From: Asparagopsis taxiformis
Lineage: Eukaryota; Rhodophyta; Florideophyceae; Bonnemaisoniales; Bonnemaisoniaceae
Direction: 5' to 3'
Length of the DNA: 64,000 nt
Assembly (NCBI GenBank): GCA_030407315.1
Contig: JALQPE010002018.1
Coordinates: forward strand, 1-64,000
Part shown: positions 20,113 through 29,620 of the stretch, one piece after another
How positions within the stretch are numbered: the stretch's first letter is position 1
Layout: the number at the start of each line of letters is the position of its first letter
Position numbers and translations under genes: made by a program
The notes under the pieces: model-generated
Databases searched by the model: none
Told to the model about the DNA's origin: nothing
Seen by the model: only the letters and a program-made list of their open reading frames with translations

Positions 20113-22398
20113 ATGCCGCCGCGTATTGCGAAGAAAGCTCCAAAGCCTCCGGGCCTCCAGAAAACCCGGTCAGCAGCTGCTGTATCGAGTGCCCGACAAT
20201 CCCGTGCGAAGAAGCGGTCTGGGCCTACCGGCAGCATTGAACCGCGGTCCGGTAGTCGCAAGACGGACCGGCGCAGAACTGGGGATCCGCAGCGAGAAAG
20301 TGAGGAAGGAGGAACGGCGCGGAGAGAGATGGGGCTTGACCGAGGCAAGCGTGCTCGCAGGGACAGTGAACATCATGATGATGACATGATAGTGGCTCAA
20401 AACATGTTGGAATTGCGGCAGAGTGCTATGGCAAAGGTAGTTCCTCCCGGGTTGGCAGATGCGGAGGTGCTGCAGACGGAGTCCCAGCCGGGGGTTCGCG
20501 AGACACTGGAGGCTGTGACCCCCACTGCGCCAACTATGCCGAGTACATCAGCCCCAGCAGGTAATGCAGTCAGGGACCCGAGGATAGCGGCAAGGGATGT
20601 TGTTTCTGAGCAACGTTCACAGGATGCCAACTATCATCGGCGGTCAGGTGGTACTGAGGGGAGAGAGCAGCCGGAGTGCGGGCCTCGTCACAACAGACTG
20701 TCATTGGTGCCAAATATGCGCGTAACGCCCCCGCGACGTCAGGCTATTGCCGATGGAGGACATCATAATCCCGATAGCGTGGGAGATGGGGGGACGGTGA
20801 GGGCAGAGAGGTTGCATCCGCCGGAATCCATCGATTTAATGGCGAGTCGCATCAATGCGCAGAAGAAGAAGATCGCGGAGCTGGAAAAAAAAGTGTTTAG
20901 CCAGGACATAGCAAACAAGGCGCTCACCACGGAGATAGTTGCGTTGGAGGCTAAGGTGAAGACTCTGCAGGCGGAAAATGCCAGCCTTACTGCAATTGCG
21001 AGAACAGGTAGAATCAGTGATCACGGTGGCGGTAAGTCGAAAATACAGAAAGCCATTCCTGTGAAATACCTTGGAGTTCTTAGGGCGGTTGAGGAAAACC
21101 TGACAAAGTGGTGCAAGAACGAGACTATGGAGCTGGACCCTATAGCGGAACAAACGCAGAGACGTTGGACTGGACGTACCATCGAGGTAGAGCCGGTAGA
21201 AGGGACACTTTGGAGCGAAAACGGTGTAGGATATATTGCTACCCCTCCGGGCTATATCATCAAGAATCTGCAGTGGTATACACCTTCGTACAGGGACGAG
21301 AGTGATCTGCTGAATGACTTGGTGCGACACGTACTGCGTCAAAGTCCGTGGTGTGATGTGTTTTCCGATGAGGAGCAGCGTGTGTGCTGTCAAGAGGCTG
21401 TGGCGGGGAGCAAGGAATTGAAAGTGAAGGTGACGCAGAAACTGTCCGACGTGATGAGTGCACGGAAGCGTAATGCGAGGGACAGATTGTTCGGTTCGCT
21501 GGGGTACACGAAATTAATGTCTAGATGCACGATGCTGACGACGCGAGCTGAGATGGACGAGCGAGAGGATCAAAAGCGCGAAGCGTCTGAGAAGCTTTTG
21601 AAACGGGAAAGCAACGGTGATTTGGATATGGGGAGGTGGCGAACGGCACCGTTCTCAGAGCTGCGATACAGCAAAGGCTTGGTTCCTGACAGCTTCGAAA
21701 TGGAAGTGAATGGTGATGCATGGTTTAACAACCGAGTAGCTGTGAATGTGCTGGACATCTTCAGGGGTTATTCGATACGACCAGAACAAGTAATGGACAT
21801 AGAGACGAGCATACTAACGCTGGCGCGCCTGGATGCTTGGCTAGTGACTACTGTGGAGTGTTTGGATGAACCGAAGGGGAAAGGAGGTGCACGGCAGAAG
21901 GAGTTTACAAGGCGGTACAGTCAATATGTGGGGGTAGCTTTTCAGCAATTAGTTGGTATGGTGGTGTACTGCATGTCTTGTCTCCAAGGCTCGCAAGCAA
22001 GGGAAGAAACGGACGTTGTCGAGAGCGAACAGCGGACTAGTGCACAGTCACGGCATGTGTTTGCAAGCCGTACTGTGACGAGAGAGGCTGTTGAAGTGTG
22101 GCAAAGCGGAGAGGGGTCTGGAATTGTTCATGTCGTTGATGATGTAAACCGCTGCTCATCACTTGTTCTAGTGTCCGAGGATTGGATTCAATCGCATATT
22201 ACGTCAAACCTCGGTGCTGTAATGGATTGTGTGATTGCGCAAGGACTAATTGGCGCAGAACTTTTCGTCGTTGACCCATATGCTGGACACCTGACTGCAA
22301 ACCTGAATGTCGAAATCAATGCCCCACAGTATGGGGGCATGGAGCGGCGCCATGCAGCCACTGCTGATAACGGTTTTGGCGTAATGGAGGATGGTTGA
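20113..22398 (+). CDS. Coiled-coil protein, divergent member of the cassette-associated family
   Basis: Predicted 761 residues from the ATG at 20113. The N-terminal 230 residues are basic and low in structure (many R, K, P, S, with KKRSGPTGSIEPRSGSRK and RGKRARRDSE as possible nuclear signals). Residues about 243-295 form a clear coiled coil (KKKIAELEKKVF, EIVALEAKVKTLQAENASL). The region about 380-640 resembles the 508-residue protein at 16256-14730: RDRLFGSLGYTKLM and RRYSQYVGVAFQQLVG. A valine-rich segment near 655-690 (SGIVHVVDDVN) follows. No catalytic motif is recognised. Its stop lies 77 bp from the stop of the convergent Plavaka-like transposase, so the two probably share a terminal region and may have belonged to one element together with the methyltransferase-SET gene upstream. 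Confidence 0.7.
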   Translation: MPPRIAKKAPKPPGLQKTRSAAAVSSARQSRAKKRSGPTGSIEPRSGSRKTDRRRTGDPQRESEEGGTARREMGLDRGKRARRDSEHHDDDMIVAQNMLELRQSAMAKVVPPGLADAEVLQTESQPGVRETLEAVTPTAPTMPSTSAPAGNAVRDPRIAARDVVSEQRSQDANYHRRSGGTEGREQPECGPRHNRLSLVPNMRVTPPRRQAIADGGHHNPDSVGDGGTVRAERLHPPESIDLMASRINAQKKKIAELEKKVFSQDIANKALTTEIVALEAKVKTLQAENASLTAIARTGRISDHGGGKSKIQKAIPVKYLGVLRAVEENLTKWCKNETMELDPIAEQTQRRWTGRTIEVEPVEGTLWSENGVGYIATPPGYIIKNLQWYTPSYRDESDLLNDLVRHVLRQSPWCDVFSDEEQRVCCQEAVAGSKELKVKVTQKLSDVMSARKRNARDRLFGSLGYTKLMSRCTMLTTRAEMDEREDQKREASEKLLKRESNGDLDMGRWRTAPFSELRYSKGLVPDSFEMEVNGDAWFNNRVAVNVLDIFRGYSIRPEQVMDIETSILTLARLDAWLVTTVECLDEPKGKGGARQKEFTRRYSQYVGVAFQQLVGMVVYCMSCLQGSQAREETDVVESEQRTSAQSRHVFASRTVTREAVEVWQSGEGSGIVHVVDDVNRCSSLVLVSEDWIQSHITSNLGAVMDCVIAQGLIGAELFVVDPYAGHLTANLNVEINAPQYGGMERRHAATADNGFGVMEDG

Positions 22399-22475
22399 AA
22401 TTAGTGCAGTAAATGTGACGTTGACTAGAAGGCTTATCATGTAGTACATTATCAATAGAGTGCTGCGATTTAGAT

Positions 22476-25400
22476 TTATTCTTCTTCATTATCATCTGTG
22501 AACTGGTAATCAGTGTTGGTGTAGAAGCGGTTGAGATAGAAACGGTGGTCCGACCAGTGCATTTGTTTCGTAAATGGCTTGACTGGAAAGTTACTTCGTA
22601 CGATGTGCACGGTGCCAGATATAGTAGATGCAGGAATGAGGTCAAACCAAGGACCACCTGCACTGTGGGATGCAGTGTCATTGCTGTCAACGGATCCGTT
22701 GTCCGGGTCCCATGTGGACCACTTTAAACAAATGCACCCAAGTGATTTTTCCACAGCGGTTTTTGGGGCAAAGCAGGTCATATACTGAACGAAAGCGAGT
22801 TCTACAGGTTGAAACAGGTTTGGAGACTGCAGGCGTACCAGTGCCAGGACGCGCCCTACCCATATGGTTCTGTAGTCATCGGCAGTTCCGGAGATGACGA
22901 CAAAGGAGTACTGCGATCTCTTTGCGGGGCCGAATGATGAAGTTGCAAAGACGCGCTGCTGCTTGTGCCTCGACACGTTTGTGGGGCGAAGCATGCCACT
23001 GTGCGGGTCAAAGTCGTCGGCATCTGGGACGTACCCTCCCATGACGTAGGCGGACTTTACCACGGTGACGGAAATGTCCATGTCATGTATTGGAGGGCCT
23101 TCTGCCGTGGCGCGCAGTCTAGCGAGGGTGAGGAACGCTTGTGCAGCTGTGTCACCGAGTTGCTGGAATAGCGTTATGGTGCCAGACGGGAACGAGGAGT
23201 TGTGCAGAGGCAAAAGAGTGGCAGGATCGGGCTGTCCGTCGATATCTGCAACGAGGAGGGTTGCATCGGGCAGCAGGGAGGCAAAGTCGTGCAGTGCAAC
23301 GGTGAATCCGTCGCGAACGAGTACTGCACCGTCTGTGGGCGATATCATGCGTGCGTTTCCCAATGTGTTCGATGGGGTATGACCAGTTGGAGTGGCCAAG
23401 GAGAATTCCATGTGGCGAATAGTCTCTTCCATGGCTGTGGAGCGCCTTCGAGAGGTTTTCCTATAACTCTGTTTGAACAGAAGATGCGAGTGTTCGTAGG
23501 GGCCTGCATCAATGTGTTCCAGGGCGCCATATCTCTGCAAGTCACCGGGAAGATGGTCTAGAAGATGGAACTTGAAAGTTTTGAGACCTGTGGTGTGGAA
23601 TGGGCCGAGGGTGGAGAGCATTGATTGTTTGAAATAGGAAATGGAGTTCTGGAGGCTTTCTAGTTCGGCGGCAGTCCAGTGCTTGATGCGACCGCGTTTC
23701 ATGACCCATGCGACGAGGTCAGAGTATTGCGTGCAGATGGAAGTGAGGGGGGCTGTCTCTACTTCGTCACAGCATGTGTCAATGAATGCTGCGATGAAAG
23801 GGAACACCATGTCGACATGGTGATAGTCTTTGGCTGCGAGCATGCCGCGTATGCCGTCCTCCGTGAAGAGGCCGTTCAAATTGGTGCCCTTCTCACCCTT
23901 GGAGAAGTCGACATGAAGACCGGTGATGTAGTAGTCGCGTTCGATAGCGGACAGAATGCTGTTTGAGCCGGCGAGGATGGATTTTTTCACCTTCTTGAAG
24001 GTGCGAGGTGTCCCGGAACGGGAGGCAGTGGTGGTGGTGAGGTCTGGGGAGCTGAGGCGGTGGACAATGCACTGTTTGATGAGCTTTGAGATGCCGAGGT
24101 GGAGATTGTGCAGAGGCTCGAAGGAGAAAATGTTGTAGGGGTCTAGGGGACTGTTGGTGGGTAAAAGAGCGGTCGATTCGAGGACAGAGTGTTGTTCGAG
24201 GAGGGAGAGAGCTTCGAGCGGAGCAGTTGTATGCTCCTGAGCGCTCTCTTGGCGTGCAGAGCGTGTATCATCGAGGGAGCGGGGCTGGTGTGGCGCGGTG
24301 GATTCAAGTTGAGTGGCGGGGATGTAGCAGCGGTGGCAGGGATGTGTGGTGGTAGTGCTGTTGCGAGTGCATGACAGCTCTTTGGCCTCTGGAAAGTCGC
24401 AGCAATAATTGGCTAGGATGGGAAAGCATTGGCGGGCAGTTGCAGTGGAGTCTGTGCAGGGGAACCCGGAAGAGAACGCGGTGGATAGGGACGAAAACAC
24501 ACTTTTTCGAGTGCTTTATGAAGAATATCAATTTTGCGAGCGCGACTAGCAGAACTAGAGGTTGTCGGCATTTCATCACCGAACAAGGCGTTGGACGAAG
24601 GGTTAACAATGTACGGAAGATACCCGACGATGGTGAGGCCGGTACGGATGCAGTGGCGACGGAGGGGGGCGGAGAAGTTGAGCAGTGTGACGTGTATGGG
24701 GTATGCGACGATTGCGGAGCTCTTGAGGCTTGTGCTGCTCTTGTCGGAGTACACTTGGAGGAGGCCGGCAAAGGAGGAAGCGGTGGGATCATTTTCCTCT
24801 GCCCATACGACCTGTGGATCTTCCGAGAGCTGCACGCGCTGTCTAGTAACCTGGTGCAGCGTTTTCGCGAATTCTGTGTGTAGGGGATGAGAAAATATTG
24901 CGGTGCCGTCTGGGGCGGTCTGTGGGGAGGGGTGGAAGAGAGTATTTTGGTCGTTAGCCAGTGCTAACTGCCTGCGGAGCATGTCGACTGGGTCGCGGAG
25001 GTACAGCTGTGCCGAGTACTTACCAGTTTTGTCTGGAATGATGTGGCTCTTGTAACCTTCGGTGCGGAAATGTGTTTCGACCATGGAAGCGGTAACGTGG
25101 CGACATTCTTCTACGGTGCGAACGGCGCTGTTGAACTTTTCTAGGGAGAATGCGGGGTCTTGTAGGATGGTGATGACTTCGCTCACGCGGCCAGCGCCGG
25201 CCTTGTACTCGAGGGTTGTGAGACTGGCGGCGAGGGATTGCACGAGGAGGTCTGCGCGGGAGGGGGTTGAGGTTGGTGGCAGTGAAGCGTCACAGGGTGA
25301 GTCGCTGGAGGAAGCACGACCAGATTCTGGGTCTGGGGAGCTGGGTTGCGGGGAATCATGGTCGCCGTTTCGAGCAGGCTCATGGGTGACGGCAGGGACA

Positions 25401-25519
25401 CGAGCGTTGTTGAAATGTTGGGGAGAGGGGTTGAAACGGTAGCGACACGTTCGCTCATGCAGCGCGAGCGCATAAGCATCTACGCAGTAGTAGAAGCACC
25501 CTTCATACTTGCATTCCAT
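22476..25519 (-). CDS. Plavaka/KDZ-like DNA transposase (one frameshift)
   Basis: About 1015 codons in two overlapping frames. The start is the ATG at 25519. Residues 1-27 form a zinc-finger-like C-x5-C-x12-H-x4-C (MECKYEGCFYYC ... LHERTCRYR), the N-terminal finger usual in Plavaka proteins. Next come the family blocks LQVYSDKSSTSLKSSAIVAYP and GLTIVGYLP (about 250-310). Between 24413 and 24500 the frame changes: the first frame runs on to a stop, while PILANYCCDFPEAKEL and PCHRCYIP (24340-24430) continue in the other. Then follow FEPLHNLHLGISKL, FKFHLLDHLPGDLQRYG and the E-containing AGPYEHSHLLFKQSYRKTS. These D ... D/E ... E blocks are typical of the CACTA-related Plavaka/KDZ group. The frame change could be a one-base error or a real mutation; I see no intron consensus that fixes it. 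Confidence 0.8.
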
Positions 25520-26115
25520 GTCGAGTTTTGACGCAAAAGGGAGGATTGCGAGCTGAACAGGGGAGACTGTGCCGTCCAGATGCGACCAATTTTATTTTGT
25601 GGTGCTTTCGAGACTTGGAATGTAACGTGTTCGTAGTTTTGTGGGTAGTAGTTTTGTGCTCACTCCAGCTGACATCCCAACGGTGGAATTTAACCGAGAG
25701 TTCAATCATTTCCAACTGTTACATCACATTGCGTGCTGGCAACGTGTGCATGGAAGGACGAACGACTGCCCTGGGAGATGAATTTTCAATTAATTCATTT
25801 GTAATAATAAACTTTTTTATTTCCAAACTTCGTGGAATCTGAATGTGCTTTACAGCGGATATGCCACGGATCATGTAAGGAAAGCAAATGGATTCTCATA
25901 TATATGATTATATGTTTATATTCGTTGTTCTCGATCCGGATCTCATTGTTCGGGGAATCAGAGACCATGGCTTGGGCCATACTCAATCTCACTGCCGGCG
26001 ATGATTTCGAGTATGCACAGCAAGACTTAAGCGGACGCAGAAAGCTGTCCGGTCGACGCCGCAGGCTCCACTCCGCCCTCATCACCGACTGATATTCTTT
26101 GACCGACTTTGCTTT

Positions 26116-26153
26116 GTACGTGCGCGAATCTTGATCAAGGTTCGCGCACGTAC
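26116..26153. repeat. 38-bp near-perfect palindrome
   Basis: GTACGTGCGCGAA (26116-26128) and its exact complement TTCGCGCACGTAC (26141-26153) flank TCTTGATCAAGG, which itself contains the palindrome CTTGATCAAG. It lies at the left edge of the tandem array beginning near 26170. Confidence 0.85.
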
Positions 26154-26169
26154 CTTCGTTCCATCCTCT

Positions 26170-27290
26170 ACCCTCGAGGGTATGCGTTGAGGGAAGCGTG
26201 GGTTTTGAGTCTGACTATTTCCGTTGATGCGATATTTTTCATGGGAAGCCTGTTGACTCATGGTGTGTATTGAGCGGAGGATGGAAGAGAGGTACGTGAA
26301 GTTTTGAAAGTATGCTGTGAGGGAAGGTTGGTTTTGAGTCTGACTGTTGTGGTTGATTCCGATGTTGTGTAGATGATGCAGGAATGTTGATGACGGAAGG
26401 TAAGTTTCATTGAGTGCCAAGATGTGCTTTGCGAAGATATGGACTGCTGACTATGATTATTATTCATTGCAAGGTTTTTGGATCATGGTTTGTATTGTGT
26501 GTAGGATGGATGAGAGGTACATTTGCGAGTTCTCAGGGTATGTAGCGAGGGAAACGTTGGTTTTCAATCTGACTGTTGCGATTGATTCCGATGTTGCGTA
26601 GGTGATGGAGGAATAGTGATGACGGAAGGTAAGTCACATTGGGCGCCCAGACCGGTTGTGCGAAGATGCGGAATGCTGACTACTTTTCTTGGCTACACGA
26701 TTACGTGATTTATGGTTTTTATTGTGTGCAGGATGGAACAGGTAAGTAAGTGTGCGAGTTTTGAAAGTAAGCAGCGAGGGAAGGTTGGTTTTGAGTCTGA
26801 CTATTTCCGTTGATGCGATATTTTTCATTGGAAGCCTATTGAGTCATGGTGTGTATTGTGTGGAGCGAAGGTAAGTGTGCGAGTTTTGAAAGTATGCTGT
26901 GAGGGAAGGTTGGTTTTGAGTCTGACTGTTGTGGTTGATTCCGATGTTGTGTAGATGATGCAGGAATGTTGATGACAGAAGGTAAGTTTCACTGAGCACC
27001 AAGACTTGTTTTGCGAAGATATGGACTGCTGACTTTGATTATTCATTGCAAGGTTTTTGGATCATGGTTTGTATTTTGTGTAGGATGGATGATTCACTCA
27101 TCCTCTCGGAGAGGTAAGTAAGGGAGTTTCTAGGATATCTGTCGTGGTAAGCGTTGCTTTTGAATCTGACTGTTGGGGTTGATGTTTTGTATGTGATGCA
27201 GGAGTGGTGAAGCAGGAACGGCAGGACTGAAGGAGAGTGAAGAAGGGATGTAGGAAGATGGGGAATGAAGCTGTGAGGTGTTTCTGGTAT
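26170..27290 (+). repeat. Degenerate tandem array with recurring splice-like junctions
   Basis: About five diverged units of roughly 200-250 bp. Two kinds of short block alternate: (i) TTGTGTAG followed by GATGGA... and then GGTAAGT or GGTAC near 26275-26293, 26495-26520, 26722-26745, 26853-26875 and 27072-27117; (ii) GTTGATTCCGATGTTG.GTAG, GA..GAGGAATG or CAGGAATG, and GACGGAAGGTAAGT near 26345-26405, 26580-26632 and 26935-26982. Each block looks like a 3' splice site, a micro-exon of about 10-30 bases and a GTAAGT donor on the plus strand. No continuous protein is evident. It may be a duplicated intron/exon unit of a non-coding transcript or a minisatellite that happens to contain these motifs. 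Confidence 0.6.
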
Positions 27291-27565
27291 GTGTATATTT
27301 TCGGGCATACGATAGAAGTGAGAGTGGGTTTCAAGTGGTGTAAGATTTTGCTGACCATGTTCGTGTTTGATGTCTTGATGATTTAATGGGCTGGGGTGGT
27401 GTCGAGGAAAGCGGGGACGGAATTGGGAAGGAGCGGATTTTTTTGTAATCTAGGTCGTGAGGGTTCTTGAAGTATGTGCGGATGGTGGTGCATGGCGTTC
27501 GGATGGTAGGGAGAACGCGATAGTGAGGGAGATGGGTGATCGACGATATGCTGACAGTTATTTTG

Positions 27566-27691
27566 TATTCTGGCTGGATACGTATTTCGTATTCTGGCTG
27601 GATACATATTCCGTATTCTGGCTGGATACGTATTTCCTATTCTAACCGGGTATTTATTTCCTATTCTGACCAGATATGTATTCCCTATTCT
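27566..27691. repeat. 24-bp minisatellite (five units plus a partial)
   Basis: Units begin at 27566, 27590, 27614, 27638 and 27662, consensus TATTCTGGCTGGATACGTAT plus TTCG. The first three are almost identical; the last two carry substitutions (TAACCGGGTATT, TGACCAGATATG). Confidence 0.9.
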
Positions 27692-27815
27692 AGAGAGACG
27701 TATTGTATACGAGCAGTTTCCTAAATGAGAGAATAAAATACGGTCCGATATGGGCCCTGAATTTACCATCCGCTGTAATTTCTTCCCTCCCGGTTTTCGC
27801 TGATATATTGTATAC

Positions 27816-27901
27816 TGGATGTCGGGTCCTAGTATTCCGCCAAATGTACTAGAGAAAGTGGATGTCGGGTCCTAGTATTCCGCCATATGTACTAGAGAAA
27901 G
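27816..27901. repeat. 43-bp direct repeat, two units, with related sequence downstream
   Basis: TGGATGTCGGGTCCTAGTAT... repeats at 27816-27858 and 27859-27901 with one base difference (CAAATG versus CATATG). A rearranged, partly inverted relative (CCGACTAGGACCCGTACTAG then CTGGACGTCCGCGTC) lies at about 27965-28012, with a GGACGTCCGC / GACGCGGACTTC inverted pair between. Confidence 0.8.
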
Positions 27902-28522
27902 TGGACGTCCGCATCCCAAAATTTTTTATTTTTTTTTGGACGCGGACTTCATTTGTTCTAGTAAATCTCGGGCCGACTAGGACCCGTACTAGAGAGACTG
28001 GACGTCCGCGTCACTTCCGAAAACCACGGACGTAGGTAGCAATCTAAGCATTAGGGGTGCGACTATTGAAGCTTCACTCTGGATTTGGTTTATTATGCAA
28101 GGTACATAGAGAAAAACAATACCTATGTTAAAATATGCTACTACAACTAACACTATTCGACGAGTAAAACTAAAACTAACTAGAAAGTATACAAATCTAT
28201 AACCGATTGAGGCTGCATGAATAAGCTAGGAAAAAGAAGAGAGAGAAGAAGAAAAAATGATGTAGAGAAAGGAAACAAGTTAGTGACGTGAATTGGAGAG
28301 GGAAATGATGGCGATTAGGAGACTAACGTACCTTAACAATACCATTGCATCCCAAATTGAGATATGTACTCACAGGCAGAAAAGAAAAGTAGTGGAGAAA
28401 GTGGTAAGAGAGAAAGATAAATGAAAGTAGAAGTGGAACACTCAACGACTGGAAACCCTGAGAAAGAGAAAACAATAGAAAACTGGGTTAGTGGCGTGAG
28501 TTGTGGAAACGTACTATCATGG

Positions 28523-28661
28523 TTCATATCCGTCGGAGACAAAGCAACAACTTTGGCCTTGGAAGCCGTATGATGATCTAGAACTTACGCTTTGGAAAGC
28601 AGGTTAGATGATCTATACGGCTTCACGGCCAGGTTGTTGCTTTGTTTCCGACGAATATGAA
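28523..28661. repeat. Inverted repeat, about 57-bp arms (MITE-like hairpin)
   Basis: The left arm starting TTCATATCCGTCGGAGACAA (28523-28580) and the right arm 28605-28661 are complementary with a few mismatches, separated by about 25 bp. No ORF is inside. It may be a folded short non-autonomous element; no target duplication could be fixed. Confidence 0.75.
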
Positions 28662-29620
28662 GATGGAAACAGGATTTTCCAGAATCTGTTGTTTAAGTAG
28701 CACTCTGCGGGCGTGAAATGACGTGTAGGAGAAAAATAGAGGGATGATTTGAAACGGAGCGGTGCCGATGGGGAGGCCAGAAAAACGATACCTAGGTGCG
28801 AATTACGCTTTGAAGCACATGACCTGGCAGAACAGGCGCAAAATTATTGTATCTTCTACCGCCTTCTCTAGTCTATAATGACGTCATCACTACAGAAATA
28901 TAGGAAAAACACTAGCATATCGGGCCTACTGGAAAGGGGGAGGCGAGGAGTAGGAAAAATGGCGCACTTTCCTGGACGAGGAGTCCGCGCTTCCAGTGAT
29001 GATTTGGACGGTATATATCGATGACGTCATTGCATGCTCTGAGCACACTTGGCAGGCAGTCAAAGCGGGCCACGTGGATGTGGGCGGCTAGGAAACAGCA
29101 GTGTGGGAGAAATTTTATAATTTTCATGTTGCAAGCGAGCAGTGAATCTGCATTGCAATATATAAATTTATGCTAATTTAAGATATCACACCGAGTACGA
29201 TTCAACGAGAGATTGTGCTTTCAACTTGTAAATAGGGCCGAAAATGGTAGAGTATACGAGTAGGAAGTACGTGTATGAGAAAATCAGATTCAGTATTAGT
29301 GCCTAGAGCATCACTGCGAAATAAACGGCCGTTTTCCGGAAATGGATACATCTTGGCTGGGTTTGTGGTTAGGGGATGCGATACAAGATAGCAAAACGAT
29401 GTTGAGTCCGGATGAAATAGCAATCAATGTGCATAAAGCAATGAGCATAGGGCAAAGCATTGTGGTGAACCAGTTCATTGGATCGAATGAAAGCCTGGAA
29501 AGGTTTCGTAACGGTTAAAAGTAGTAGTACTGTATTGAGATAGTAGTCATGTCATAGAAGTTTAGAGTTGTATTCTATGCAACAAAACTGAGCGAAGAAG
29601 AAAAGAACAAAAACATCAAG
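28662..29620. other. Gene-free spacer before the second transposase
   Basis: AT-rich sequence without a credible ORF, RNA gene or clear repeat. The last part should contain the promoter of the transposase gene at 29621. Confidence 0.5.

Noticed and set aside
22476..24500. Separate 674-codon gene starting at 24500
   Set aside because: The first codon is GTG and the conserved blocks continue those of the upstream frame (25519-24413), so both are one transposase with a frame break.
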